Positions 35,613 to 45,037 of a stretch of DNA of 64,000 nt are shown piece by piece. Position 1 is the first letter of the stretch; each line of letters begins with the position of its first letter. The notes under the pieces are model-generated. The model saw only the letters and a list, made by a program, of their open reading frames with translations. It made no database searches and was not told the origin of the DNA. Location of the stretch: NCBI RefSeq assembly GCF_003751605.1, contig NZ_RJVJ01000002.1, positions 992,001 to 1,056,000 on the forward strand, in the 5' to 3' direction. This DNA comes from Kitasatospora cineracea. GTDB lineage: Bacteria > Actinomycetota > Actinomycetes > Streptomycetales > Streptomycetaceae. A program made the translations under genes and the position numbers.

Positions 35613-36511
35613 GCAGCAGCACCACCACCACCATCACGAAGCGGCGGCCGCGCCGCGGCCGGGCCAGCAACGCGCTCACCCTGGCGATGGCCCTGATGCT
35701 CGGCTACGCGCTGCTCCCGCTGGTGTGGCTGTTCATGGCCTCCACCAAGGACACCGCCTCGCTGATGGACAGCTTCGGCCTGTGGTTCGGCCACGGCTTC
35801 CACCTGTTCGGCAACATCGCCGACGTGCTGAGCTACGACCACGGCATCTACCTGCGCTGGTTCGGCAACACCCTGCTGTACGCGGTGGTCGGCGCCGGCG
35901 GCGCCGCGTTCATCGCCACCGCCGCCGGGTACGGCCTGGCCAAGTACCGCTTCCGCGGCCGCACCGCGCTGGCCGCCACCGTGCTCGGCGCGATCGCCAT
36001 CCCCGGCACCGCGCTGGCCGTCCCCACCTACCTGCTGTTCAGCAAGGCCGGGATCGTCGACACCCCGTGGGCGGTGCTGCTGCCCTCGCTGGTCAGCCCG
36101 TTCGGCGTCTACCTGATGCGGGTGTACGCCGCCGAGGCGGTCCCGGACTCGATGCTGGAGGCCGCCCGGATCGACGGCGCGGGCGAGCTGCGCACCTTCT
36201 TCACCGTCTCGCTGCGGCTGCTCGCCCCCGGCTTCGTCACCGTCCTGCTGTTCGCCCTGGTCGCGACCTGGAACAACTACTTCCTGCCGCTGATCGTGCT
36301 CAGCGACCCGAAGTGGTTCCCGCTGACCGTCGGCCTCAACCAGTGGAACGCGCTGGCCACCGGCGCGGCCGGCAGCGGCGCCACCACCACCGACTTCTAC
36401 CCGCTGGTCGTCACCGGCAGCCTGCTGGCGATCGTCCCGCTGGTGGTCGCCTTCCTCTTCCTGCAGCGCTACTGGCAGTCCGGCCTGTCGGCCGGCTCCG
36501 TCAAGGAATGA
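35609..36511 (+). CDS. Sugar ABC transporter permease, MalG type
   Basis: A 300-aa CUT1 permease, partner of the preceding gene, with which it overlaps (ATGA). It has six predicted membrane segments. The EAA motif region is DSMLEAARIDGAGELRTFFTVSL, followed by LVATWNNYFLPLIVLSDPKWFPLTVGL, characteristic of galactoside-type permeases (LacG-like). The LacG-like impression agrees with the beta-galactosidase gene downstream but was judged by eye only. Confidence 0.85.
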   Translation: MSSSTTTTITKRRPRRGRASNALTLAMALMLGYALLPLVWLFMASTKDTASLMDSFGLWFGHGFHLFGNIADVLSYDHGIYLRWFGNTLLYAVVGAGGAAFIATAAGYGLAKYRFRGRTALAATVLGAIAIPGTALAVPTYLLFSKAGIVDTPWAVLLPSLVSPFGVYLMRVYAAEAVPDSMLEAARIDGAGELRTFFTVSLRLLAPGFVTVLLFALVATWNNYFLPLIVLSDPKWFPLTVGLNQWNALATGAAGSGATTTDFYPLVVTGSLLAIVPLVVAFLFLQRYWQSGLSAGSVKE

Positions 36512-36555
36512 CGGCACCTGCCCCTCCCTCCGCCCCTCCACAGCAAGGAACCACC

Positions 36556-37902
36556 ATGTCTCCCGCACCCGCCCGCCGCCGCAGACTCGCGGCCCTCGTC
36601 CCGGCCGCCGCCCTGGTGCTCGGCCTGACCGCCTGCGGTTCCTCCGGCGCCGGGTCCGCCGCCCCGGCGGTCACCGACCCCGCCGCGGCGCTGGACACCC
36701 CCACCACGCTGACCTTCTGGACCTGGGCGCCGAACATCGACAAGACGGTCGCGCTGTTCGAGCAGAAGTACCCGAAGATCAAGGTGAACGTGGTCAACGC
36801 CGGCCAGTCCGCCACCGAGTACACCAAGATGCAGACCGCGATCAAGGCCGGCAGCGGCGGCCCCGACGTCGCCCAGGTCGAGTACTTCGCACTGCCCGAG
36901 TTCGCGCTCTCCAAGCGGCTGGTGGACCTCAAGCAGTACGGCGCGGCCGGCCTGGAGTCGAAGTTCACCCCGTCCGCCTGGTCGCAGGTCGCGCTGAACG
37001 GCGGCGTCTGGGCCGTCCCGCAGGACACCGGCCCGATGGCGATGTTCTACAACCAGAAGCTCTTCGACCAGCTCGGCCTGAAGCCGCCCACCACCTGGGC
37101 CGAGTTCGAGGACGTCGCGGTGAAGATCAAGGCGTCCGACCCGAACCGCTTCATCACCTCCATCGACCCCGGTGACGCGGGCGGCCTGGACAGCTTCATC
37201 TGGCAGGCCGGCGGCCGGCCCTTCCAGCAGAAGGACGCCGGCAACGTCGCGGTCGACCTCCAGGACCCGGGCAGCAAGAAGGTCGCCGACCTGTGGTCCT
37301 CGCTGCTGCAGCGCAAGCTGGTCGACGCCGCGCCCGGCTGGACCAACGAGTGGTGGCAGAGCATGGACAGCGGCCGCTACGCGATGTGGCTGATCGGCGC
37401 CTGGGCGCCCGGCAACATCGCCTCCACCATCCCGAACACCGCCAAGGACTGGCGGGTCGCGCCGATGCCGCAGTGGTCGACGGGCGACAAGGTCTCCGCG
37501 GAGAACGGCGGCTCGGCCGTCGCGGTGCCCACCTCCAGCAAGCACCAGGCCGCCGCCGCGGCGTTCGCCATCTGGCTGAACTCCGACCCGGAGGCCGTCC
37601 GCTCGCTCAACGACAACGGCCTCTTCCCGGCCACCACCGGCCTGCTCACCGACCCGGCCTTCCTGGACAAGCCGCTGGACGCGCTCGGCGGCCAGAAGGC
37701 CAACCGGATCCTCGCCGACTCCTCCGCCACCGTCGGCACCGGCTGGCAGTACCTGCCGTACCAGGTGTACGCCAACTCGGTCTTCAAGGACACCGTCGGC
37801 CAGTCCGTGAACGGCGGCGACCTGAACGCCGGCCTGGGCGCCTGGCAGAAGCGGATCGCCGACTACGGCAACCAGCAGGGCTTCAAGGTCACCACGCCGT
37901 GA
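36556..37902 (+). CDS. Sugar-binding lipoprotein of the second importer
   Basis: A 448-aa family 1 solute-binding lipoprotein. The lipobox is LTAC (Cys about residue 27). The mature protein contains DVAQVEYFALPEFA, GVWAVPQDTGPMAMFYN and the C-terminal ISxx-type exchange region SAENGGSAVAVPTSSKHQAAA. AAGGA precedes the ATG by 7 nt. It follows the two permeases, which is unusual because binding-protein genes commonly come first. It is followed by a very strong hairpin, then the beta-galactosidase gene. The ligand is inferred to be a galacto-oligosaccharide. Confidence 0.85.
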   Translation: MSPAPARRRRLAALVPAAALVLGLTACGSSGAGSAAPAVTDPAAALDTPTTLTFWTWAPNIDKTVALFEQKYPKIKVNVVNAGQSATEYTKMQTAIKAGSGGPDVAQVEYFALPEFALSKRLVDLKQYGAAGLESKFTPSAWSQVALNGGVWAVPQDTGPMAMFYNQKLFDQLGLKPPTTWAEFEDVAVKIKASDPNRFITSIDPGDAGGLDSFIWQAGGRPFQQKDAGNVAVDLQDPGSKKVADLWSSLLQRKLVDAAPGWTNEWWQSMDSGRYAMWLIGAWAPGNIASTIPNTAKDWRVAPMPQWSTGDKVSAENGGSAVAVPTSSKHQAAAAAFAIWLNSDPEAVRSLNDNGLFPATTGLLTDPAFLDKPLDALGGQKANRILADSSATVGTGWQYLPYQVYANSVFKDTVGQSVNGGDLNAGLGAWQKRIADYGNQQGFKVTTP

Positions 37903-37907
37903 CCCCC

Positions 37908-37951
37908 GGCCGGTGCCCGCCCGCCCCGCCGCGGGCGGGCGGGCACCGGCC
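37908..37951 (+). terminator. 18-bp perfect hairpin between binding protein and GH35 genes
   Basis: The arms 37908-37925 and 37934-37951 are fully complementary with an 8-nt loop, ending 33 nt before the GH35 ATG. It could stabilise the abundant binding-protein mRNA and reduce read-through into the enzyme gene. Confidence 0.75.
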
Positions 37952-37984
37952 CCCTCCCCCCAGCACCCCAGGAGCAGCAACCCC

Positions 37985-39736
37985 ATGCCCGTCCTCGACA
38001 CCGACGGCGGCGAGTTCACCCTCGACGGCGCCCCGTTCCGCATCCTCTCCGGCGGCCTGCACTACTTCCGGATCCACCCCGACCACTGGACCGACCGCCT
38101 GCGCAAGGCCCGGCTGATGGGCCTCAACACGGTCGAGACGTACGTCCCGTGGAACCTCCACCAGCCCCGGCCCGGCGAGTTCCGCTTCGACGGCGGGCTC
38201 GACCTGCCGGCCTTCCTCGACCTCGCCGCCGCCGAGGGCCTGCACGTGCTGCTCCGCCCCGGCCCGTACATCTGCGCCGAGTGGGAGGGCGGCGGCCTGC
38301 CGTCCTGGCTGCTCACCGACCCCGGCGTGCGGCTGCGCAGCAACCACCCCGGCTACCTGCACGCCGTCGAGGGCTGGTTCGGCGCGCTGCTACCCCGGGT
38401 CCTGGACCGGCTCGCCACCCGCGGCGGCCCGGTGCTGGCCGTCCAGGTGGAGAACGAGTACGGCGCGTACGGCGACGACACCTCGCACCTCGCCCACCTC
38501 GCCGAACTGCTGCGCCGGCACGGCGTGGACGTCCCGCTGTTCACCTGCGACCAGCCCGGCGACCTGGCCCGCGGCGCGCTGCCCGGCACCCTGGCCACCG
38601 TCAACTTCGGCAGCCGCGCCCGCCAGGGCCTCGCCGCGCTGGACGAACTGCGGCCCGGGCAGCCCAAGCTGTGCGCCGAGTTCTGGATCGGCTGGTTCGA
38701 CCGGTGGGGCGGCCGGCACGTGGTGCGCGACGCCGAGGACGCCGCCCGCGAACTCGACGAGCTGCTCGCCACCGGCGCCTCGGTCAACCTGTACATGTTC
38801 CACGGCGGCACCAACTTCGGCTTCACCAACGGCGCCAACGACAAGCACACCTACCGGCCCACCGTCACCAGCTACGACTACGACTCGCCCCTCGACGAGG
38901 CCGGCGACCCCACCGCCAAGTACCACGCCTTCCGCGAGGTGCTCGCCAAGTACGCCCCGTCGATGGCCGAACCGGCCCCCGCCGCCGGGCCCAAGCTGCC
39001 CGCCGCCACCGTCCAGCTCACCGAGAGCGCCCCGCTGCTCGCCGACCTGCCGGTGCTAGGCACCGCCGTGCCCGCGCTGCGCCCGCTCACCATGGAGGAG
39101 CTCGGCCAGGACTTCGGCTTCGTCCTCTACAAGGCGGTGCTGCCCGCCGCCGGCCCCGCCCTGCTGGAGGTCGGCGCCGTCGCCGACCGCGCCCAGGTGT
39201 TCGTCGACGGCCAGCCCGTGGGCGTGCTGGAGCGCGAGAACCACGAGCGGGCGATCGCCTTCCACGTCCCGCGGGCCGGCGCCGTGCTGCGGCTGCTGGT
39301 GGAGAACCAGGGCCGGGTCAACTACGGCGAGGGCCTGCACGACCGCAAGGGCCTGCACGGGCCGGTGCTCCTCAACGGCGCGGAGCTGACCGGCTGGACC
39401 AGCCTGCCGCTGCCGCTGGACGACCTCGGCGAGCTCTCCTTCACCGGCACCGCCGGCCCCGTCCCCGGCCCGGTCTTCCACCGCGGCACCTTCCACGTCG
39501 ACGAGCCCGCCGACACCTTCCTGCACCTGCCCGGCTGGACCAAGGGCAACGCCTGGGTCAACGGCTTCCCGCTCGGCCGCCACTGGTCCCGCGGCCCCCA
39601 GTGCTCGCTGTACGTCCCCGGCCCGGCCCTGCGCCCCGGGCCGAACGAGCTCACCGTGCTGGAACTGCACGCCGCCCCGTCCCACCGCACCGCCCGGCTG
39701 CTCCCCCACCCCGACCTCGGCCCCACCGAGGAGTAG
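37985..39736 (+). CDS. GH35 beta-galactosidase, intracellular
   Basis: A 583-aa family 35 enzyme. The TIM barrel begins ILSGGLHYFRIHPDHWTDRL. The acid/base Glu is in VQVENEYGAYG and the nucleophile in KLCAEFWIGWFDRWGG, followed by MFHGGTNFGFTNGA. C-terminal jelly-roll domains follow. There is no signal peptide, so it would hydrolyse galacto-oligosaccharides brought in by the importer encoded just upstream. AGGAG lies 12 nt before the ATG. It is nearly certain as GH35; linkage preference (beta-1,3 or beta-1,6) cannot be read. Confidence 0.92.
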   Translation: MPVLDTDGGEFTLDGAPFRILSGGLHYFRIHPDHWTDRLRKARLMGLNTVETYVPWNLHQPRPGEFRFDGGLDLPAFLDLAAAEGLHVLLRPGPYICAEWEGGGLPSWLLTDPGVRLRSNHPGYLHAVEGWFGALLPRVLDRLATRGGPVLAVQVENEYGAYGDDTSHLAHLAELLRRHGVDVPLFTCDQPGDLARGALPGTLATVNFGSRARQGLAALDELRPGQPKLCAEFWIGWFDRWGGRHVVRDAEDAARELDELLATGASVNLYMFHGGTNFGFTNGANDKHTYRPTVTSYDYDSPLDEAGDPTAKYHAFREVLAKYAPSMAEPAPAAGPKLPAATVQLTESAPLLADLPVLGTAVPALRPLTMEELGQDFGFVLYKAVLPAAGPALLEVGAVADRAQVFVDGQPVGVLERENHERAIAFHVPRAGAVLRLLVENQGRVNYGEGLHDRKGLHGPVLLNGAELTGWTSLPLPLDDLGELSFTGTAGPVPGPVFHRGTFHVDEPADTFLHLPGWTKGNAWVNGFPLGRHWSRGPQCSLYVPGPALRPGPNELTVLELHAAPSHRTARLLPHPDLGPTEE

Positions 39737-39756
39737 CCCCGACCCCGACCAGTGCA

Positions 39757-39782
39757 CCCCGGCGGCCGCCGCGCCGCCGGGG
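39757..39782 (+). terminator. Terminator after the GH35 gene
   Basis: CCCCGGCGGC (39757-39766) pairs with 39773-39782 across a 6-nt loop, 20 nt after the stop codon. Confidence 0.65.
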
Positions 39783-39823
39783 GCTTCGGCCTGCCCGCGA
39801 CCAGGGAGAACACCGGCAATCAC

Positions 39824-39835
39824 CATAATCAAACA
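39824..39835. promoter_or_regulatory. DeoR-type operator motif, copy B1
   Basis: CATAATCAAACA, one base different from the copy at 24958-24969. Confidence 0.55.
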
Positions 39836-39863
39836 TGATCCATCAGGAAACTCGTCCGTAACC

Positions 39864-39892
39864 TTGACACAACCAAACAGTGCTCTGAGACT
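39864..39892 (+). promoter_or_regulatory. GH95 promoter with DeoR-type motif B2 over the -35
   Basis: TTGACA, 17 nt, GAGACT. The motif CACAACCAAACA spans 39868-39879. The block is nearly identical to that of the exo-galactanase promoter at 25087-25115, and the sequence upstream does not look duplicated. Confidence 0.65.
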
Positions 39893-39952
39893 CTCAGCAG
39901 TGTCCGCCCGACCGCCCGGGCGCCTTCCCCCACCGCGAGCAGGAGTCCCGCC

Positions 39953-42853
39953 ATGTCCTCGCCCCACCTCTCGCTGGACCGCCGGCAGTTCGTCACCGCC
40001 GCCGCCCTGACCGCCGGGGCCACCGCCCTCGGCGGGGCCCTGCTCCCCGCCGTCCGCGCCGCCGCCGCCGTCCCCCCGCAGGTCGCCCTCCCGCAGCGCG
40101 GCAGCTACGACACCGCGCAGGCCACCGCCTGGACCGACGGCTTCGTCACCGGCAACGGCACCCACGGCGCGGTGCCCCACGGCACCCCCGCCCTGGAGCG
40201 GGTCGTCCTCAACCACCACTCCTTCGTGCTCCCCAACGGCACCCGCGACCTCCTGCCGCCCGTCCTCTCCGGCAGCCTCGACACCGTCCGCGACAAGGCG
40301 CTGGCCGGCGACTACTGGGGCGCCGCTGGGACCTTCGCCGAAGGCTGGTCGCTGCGCTGGACGCAGACCTTCCACCCCGGCTACGAGCTGCGGCTGAACA
40401 GCCCGGCCATGACCACCGCCGACAACTACGCCCGGATCGTCGACTACCGCACCGGCGAGGTCACCCACACCTGGACCGACAGCGCCGGCACCTGGAAGCG
40501 GCACGTCTTCGCCTCCCGGGCCGACGACGTGGTCGTGCACGAGCTGCTGCCCGCCACCGGCCAGACCGTCAACACCACCGTCACCGCGTACACCGCGCTC
40601 GACGGCGCCCCCGCGGACGTGACGTTCACGACGACCGCCGCCAGGGTCTCCACCACCGAGGGCACCCTCGACGTGCGCGGCACCTACCCGGCCGGGCAGG
40701 GCGCGTACGGCTTCGAGGGCGTCACCCGGGTCGTGGTCACCGGCAGCAAGGCCACCGTCACGGCCTCCGGCGGCGGCCTGGTGGTCGCCAAGGCCGCCAA
40801 GGTGCTGCTGCTCACCAAGCTCGGCAGGTACGAGAACGCCACCGGGTGGAACGCCAGGCCGCTGCAGACCGCCCTGGCCGCGCTGCCCGCCGACTACACC
40901 ACCCTGCTCGGACGGCACACGCCGCTGCACCAGGCGCTGTTCGACTCCTCCAGTCTCGACCTCGGGGTGTCCAGCGCCGACCGGCAGCTGTCCACCGGCG
41001 AACTGATCGCCCGCCAGAACGGCGACCGCTCCACCGTCGACCTCGCCCTGCTGGAGCGGATGTACGACTCCGGCCGCTACCTGTTCGCCAGCTCCAGCGG
41101 CCTGCTGCCGCCCCGCCTCACCGGCCTGTGGACCGGCTCCTGGAACGCCGCCTGGGCTGACGACATCACCACCGACGCCAACATCAACCTCCAGGTCGCG
41201 GGCGGCAACCTCCTCGGCCAGGACGGCGCCATGAACGCCTACTTCACCCTGGTCCTCGGCCAGCTCGCCGACTGGCGCGACAACGCCACCCGCCTGTACG
41301 GCGCCCGCGGCTTCCTCGCCCCGACCCGCACCGACGGCGAGCACGGCCACATGCTGCACTTCGACGGCGGCTTCCCCGGCCAGTGCTGGACCGGCGGCGC
41401 CGACTGGCTGCTGTACCCGCTGCTGGAGCACTACCAGGTCACCGGCGACGCCGCGTTCCTGCGCGACAAGCTCGGCCCGGCACTGATGGAACTCGCGCTG
41501 TTCTACGAGGACTTCCTCACCCGCACCGACAGCAGCGGCAAGGCGGTCTTCGTCCCGTCCTTCTCGGTGGAGAACTCCCCGTCCAACACCGGGCAGATGC
41601 TCTCGGTCAACGCCACCGGCGACATCATGGCCGGCCGGCACGCCCTGCAGGCCGCGATCGACGCGGCGAACGCCCTCGGCCTCGAACAGGGCTCCGGCCA
41701 GGGCGTGGCCCGCTGGACGGCACTGCTCGGCAAGCTCCCCGACTACACCGTCAACGGCGACGGCGCGCTCGCCGAGTGGTCCTGGCCCGGGCTGCAGGAC
41801 CGCTACAACCACCGGCACGTCCAGCACCTGTACGGGGCCTGGCCGCTGCACGAGATCAACCCCGAGGAGCGGCCCGACCTGGTCCGCGCGGCCGGCCGCG
41901 CCCTGGATCTGCGCGGCGACGAGAACTACTCGGCGCACGGCAGCCTGCACCGGGCGCTGGCCCGGGCCCGGCTCAAGGACGGCGCCGGCGTCCTCGACAA
42001 CATCCGCAAGATCCTCGGCAGCAACATGGTGTGGCGCTCCCTGGTGACCTCGCACAACCCCGACCTGACCACCTACAACTGCGACGCCGCCAACGCGCTG
42101 CCGGGCGTCCTCGCCGAGGCCCTGCTGTACACCCGCCCCGGCGTGCTGGAGATCCTGCCCGCGCTGCCCGAACAGATCGTCAAGGGCACCGTCCGGGGCG
42201 TCCGGGGTCGGAACCGCGTCCTGGTGGAGAGCCTGGCCTGGGACACCTCGGCCCGCACCGCCACCGCCACCCTGGTCTCCGACACCACCCAGACCCTCAC
42301 CTTCATCTGCCGCCGCGGCATCGCCGCGCTCTCCACCACCGCGGCCACCGGCACCTCCCCGCTCGGCGCCCACGCCCGGACCCTGACCCTGACCGCCGGC
42401 ACCCGCACCACCGTCACCGTCACCACGCTGGCCGGCACCTACCGCCTGGTCAACCGGGCCGGCGGCCAGGTCCTCGACGTGGCGAACCAGGCGACCTGGG
42501 ACGGCGCCCAGGTCGTCCAGTGGCCCTGGAACGGCGGCGCCAACCAGAAGTGGCAGCTGCTGCCCGACTACGACGGCTCGTTCCGGCTCGCCAACGCCAA
42601 CAGCGGCAAGGTCCTCGACGACCCCGGCTCCTCCCCCACCCCCGGCCAGGCCCTCGACCAGTGGACGGACACCCGCAGCCCCAACCAGTGGTGGAACCTC
42701 GTCCCCGCCGCGAGCGGGTACGTCCGCCTGGTCAACGTCTCCAGCGGCCTGTGCCTCGACGTCGCGGGCGACTCCCCGGACGCGGGCGCGGCCATCGTCC
42801 AGGCCGCCGCCAGCGGCGCCCCCTCCCAGGACTGGACGCTCGTACCCGTCTGA
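39953..42853 (+). CDS. Secreted GH95 enzyme (alpha-L-fucosidase/alpha-L-galactosidase type) with CBM13
   Basis: A 966-aa protein, exported by the Tat route as judged by DRRQFVTAAAL near the N-terminus. The GH95 domain covers about residues 40-800. It has the N-terminal beta-sandwich opening (VTGNGTHGAVPHGTPALERVVLNH), the (alpha/alpha)6 barrel blocks RLTGLWTGSWNAAWADDITTD and GCWTGGADW-like sequence, and NYSAHGSLHRAL late in the barrel. A ricin-B/CBM13 module is C-terminal (QKWQL, NQWWN, QDWTL). GH95 contains alpha-1,2-L-fucosidases and alpha-L-galactosidases. A role on fucosylated arabinogalactan or xyloglucan is inferred from the adjacent GH29 gene. Confidence 0.82.
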   Translation: MSSPHLSLDRRQFVTAAALTAGATALGGALLPAVRAAAAVPPQVALPQRGSYDTAQATAWTDGFVTGNGTHGAVPHGTPALERVVLNHHSFVLPNGTRDLLPPVLSGSLDTVRDKALAGDYWGAAGTFAEGWSLRWTQTFHPGYELRLNSPAMTTADNYARIVDYRTGEVTHTWTDSAGTWKRHVFASRADDVVVHELLPATGQTVNTTVTAYTALDGAPADVTFTTTAARVSTTEGTLDVRGTYPAGQGAYGFEGVTRVVVTGSKATVTASGGGLVVAKAAKVLLLTKLGRYENATGWNARPLQTALAALPADYTTLLGRHTPLHQALFDSSSLDLGVSSADRQLSTGELIARQNGDRSTVDLALLERMYDSGRYLFASSSGLLPPRLTGLWTGSWNAAWADDITTDANINLQVAGGNLLGQDGAMNAYFTLVLGQLADWRDNATRLYGARGFLAPTRTDGEHGHMLHFDGGFPGQCWTGGADWLLYPLLEHYQVTGDAAFLRDKLGPALMELALFYEDFLTRTDSSGKAVFVPSFSVENSPSNTGQMLSVNATGDIMAGRHALQAAIDAANALGLEQGSGQGVARWTALLGKLPDYTVNGDGALAEWSWPGLQDRYNHRHVQHLYGAWPLHEINPEERPDLVRAAGRALDLRGDENYSAHGSLHRALARARLKDGAGVLDNIRKILGSNMVWRSLVTSHNPDLTTYNCDAANALPGVLAEALLYTRPGVLEILPALPEQIVKGTVRGVRGRNRVLVESLAWDTSARTATATLVSDTTQTLTFICRRGIAALSTTAATGTSPLGAHARTLTLTAGTRTTVTVTTLAGTYRLVNRAGGQVLDVANQATWDGAQVVQWPWNGGANQKWQLLPDYDGSFRLANANSGKVLDDPGSSPTPGQALDQWTDTRSPNQWWNLVPAASGYVRLVNVSSGLCLDVAGDSPDAGAAIVQAAASGAPSQDWTLVPV

Positions 42854-42908
42854 CCGGATCACGGCCCCGCCCCGTCGACCACCCCTCCTCTCCCCCGAAG
42901 GAGCAGCC

Positions 42909-44891
42909 ATGTCCCCCACCCCCCGCCCCGTCAGCAGGCGCGGCCTGCTGGCCGCAGCCGGTGCCGCGACCGCCCTCGGCCTGCTGCGGTTCGCCCCCGG
43001 GGCCGCCGCCAGCGACGGCCCGACGGCCTACACCGCGAGCTGGCCCTCCGTGGACCAGCACCCCCCGGCCCCGGCCTGGTTCCAGGACGCCAAGTTCGGG
43101 ATCTACTACCACTGGGGCGCCTTCAGCGTCCCCGCGTTCGGCAACGAGTGGTACCCGCGCACCATGTACAACAGCGGCTCGTCCGAGAACCAGCACCACA
43201 TCGCCACCTACGGCGACCCCTCCGTGTGGCCCTACAGCAACTTCATCGACGGCGCCCGCGACCGGGCCAGGAACCCCGTCAAGTTCGCCCCCAAGCTGGT
43301 GTCCAAGGGCGGCAACTGGGACCCGAACGCCTGGGCCCGGCTGTTCAAGGCGGCGGGCGCGAGGTTCGCCGGCCCGGTCGCCGAGCACCACGACGGCTTC
43401 TCCATGTGGAACAGCCGCGTCAACCCGTGGAACTCGGTCCAACGCGGCCCCAGGCTCGACCTGCTCGGACTCCAGGGGCAGGCCATCCGAGGTCAGGGCC
43501 TGAAGTTCATGGCCGCGATGCACCACGCCTACAACTTCAACGGCTTCTACGAGTACGTGCCCTACCAGTCGGACCCGACGCTCCGGATCCTCTACGGGCA
43601 GCAGGGCGCGGCCGCGGAGAACCAGCTCTGGTACGACAAGCTGGCCGAGGTCGTCGACGGCTACCAACCGGACCTGATCTGGCAGGACTTCGCCCTGGAC
43701 CGGGTCGACGAGGCCGCCCGGCTCAAGTTCCTCTCGTACTACTACAACAAGGCCGTCTCCTGGAACAAGGACGTGGTCGCCACCTACAAGGACGGCTTCG
43801 ACGACCTGGGTGAGGTCTACGACTTCGAGCGCGGCGGCCCGTCCGGACTGCTCACCCCCTACTGGCTGACGGACGACAGCATCTCCTCGTCGAGCTGGTG
43901 CTACACAGTCGGCATCGGCTACTACACCCCGCAGGCGATGCTGCACTCGCTGATCGACAGGGTCAGCAAGGGCGGAACCGTGCTGCTCAACATCGCGCCG
44001 ATGGCCGACGGCACCATCCCCGCCGACCAGCAGTCCGTCCTGCTCGGCATGGGCGACTGGCTCGGCCGCTTCGGCGAGGCCGTCTACGCCACCCGTGCCT
44101 GGAGCACCTACGGCGAGGGTCCCACCCCGATGGGCGGCGGCTCGTTCAGCGGCCCGAAGGCCGGCACCGCGCAGGACATCCGGTTCACCCGCAGCCAGGA
44201 CAACACGGTGCTCTACGCCACCGCACTCGGCTGGCAGGGCGGCACCATGACCATCGCCACGCTCGGCTCCGACCGGATCAACCTCGGCGGCCTCACCCGA
44301 GCCCAACTGCTCGGCAACACCGCGGGAACCGCCGTCGACCTGCCCGCCCCCGTCCAGGACGGCAGCGGCCTGCACCTGGCCATGCCCTCCACCGCCCCGC
44401 CCTTCCCCGCCCTCGCCTACACCGTCAAGCTGACCTTCGCGGGCAGGATCCCCGCCCTGGGCGCACCGGCCGCCACGGCCACCTGGGTCGAGATCGCCAA
44501 CGCGCGCAGCGGTCTGGCCCTCGACGGCGGCGGCGACGTCGCCGCCGGAGCCGACCTCGGGCAGTGGGCCTACGACGGGAGCCCCAACCTCCAGTGGCAG
44601 CTCGTCGACCTGGGCAACGGGTACTACCGCATCACGAACCGCACCAACGGCATGGCCGCCGACAGCTGGGGCGACTCCGGCAACGGCGCCCGGGCGAGGC
44701 AGGCGCCGTGGAACGGCGGCCACAACCAGCAGTGGGCGTTCAACAGCGTCGGCGACGGCCGCTACCAGATCGTCAACCGCGGCACCGGCACCGCCCTCGA
44801 CGGCGGCGGCAGCACCGCGCCCGGCGCCCCCGCGGTGCTGTGGGCGCCGAACCCCGACCCCAACAACGAGTGGACCGTCACCGGCAGCTGA
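42909..44891 (+). CDS. Secreted GH29 alpha-L-fucosidase with ricin-B module
   Basis: A 660-aa protein with a Tat-type signal (SRRGLLAAAG). The GH29 barrel shows WFQDAKFGIYYHWGAFSVPAFGNEWYPR, AEHHDGFSMWNS and the nucleophile Asp in DLIWQDFALD, all classic for family 29 retaining fucosidases. A C-terminal ricin-B-like region follows (LQWQLVDLGNGYYRI, QQWAFNSVGDGRYQI). It starts 55 nt after the GH95 stop with AAGGAG, so the two are probably co-transcribed and together remove fucose from plant glycans. The GC skew and codon use look slightly less extreme than in the neighbours, but not enough to claim transfer. Confidence 0.9.
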   Translation: MSPTPRPVSRRGLLAAAGAATALGLLRFAPGAAASDGPTAYTASWPSVDQHPPAPAWFQDAKFGIYYHWGAFSVPAFGNEWYPRTMYNSGSSENQHHIATYGDPSVWPYSNFIDGARDRARNPVKFAPKLVSKGGNWDPNAWARLFKAAGARFAGPVAEHHDGFSMWNSRVNPWNSVQRGPRLDLLGLQGQAIRGQGLKFMAAMHHAYNFNGFYEYVPYQSDPTLRILYGQQGAAAENQLWYDKLAEVVDGYQPDLIWQDFALDRVDEAARLKFLSYYYNKAVSWNKDVVATYKDGFDDLGEVYDFERGGPSGLLTPYWLTDDSISSSSWCYTVGIGYYTPQAMLHSLIDRVSKGGTVLLNIAPMADGTIPADQQSVLLGMGDWLGRFGEAVYATRAWSTYGEGPTPMGGGSFSGPKAGTAQDIRFTRSQDNTVLYATALGWQGGTMTIATLGSDRINLGGLTRAQLLGNTAGTAVDLPAPVQDGSGLHLAMPSTAPPFPALAYTVKLTFAGRIPALGAPAATATWVEIANARSGLALDGGGDVAAGADLGQWAYDGSPNLQWQLVDLGNGYYRITNRTNGMAADSWGDSGNGARARQAPWNGGHNQQWAFNSVGDGRYQIVNRGTGTALDGGGSTAPGAPAVLWAPNPDPNNEWTVTGS

Positions 44892-44937
44892 CCACGGCAA
44901 CAGCACGGCGCGGACCGGCCGGGGCGCCGGGGAGGAT

Positions 44938-44969
44938 GCCCCGCCGAGGAGCAGCCCCCTCGGCGGGGC
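44938..44969 (+). terminator. Terminator after the fucosidase operon
   Basis: A 12-bp perfect stem (GCCCCGCCGAGG at 44938-44949 with 44958-44969), 8-nt loop. It is followed by a GC-only tandem repeat up to the convergent gene. Confidence 0.7.
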
Positions 44970-45037
44970 GGGCCTCCCGAGCGGCGGGGCGGGCTTCCCG
45001 GGCGGCGGGCGGCAGGCTTCCCGGGCGGCGGGCCGGC
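44961..45037. repeat. GC-rich degenerate tandem repeat between convergent genes
   Basis: About three and a half copies of a 20-23 bp unit built on GGCGGGGCGGGCTTCCCGG. It fills the space between the fucosidase terminator and the glycosyltransferase stop. Confidence 0.6.

Noticed and set aside
39056..42919. A 1287-codon minus-strand open frame across GH35 and GH95
   Set aside because: It spans two real genes and a promoter region, has no domain and low-complexity composition, so it is an antisense artefact.
42909..44891. Recent horizontal transfer of the GH29 gene on the basis of codon use
   Set aside because: The third-position GC is only slightly lower by eye, and no mobile element or junction repeat beyond the GC-rich spacer was found.
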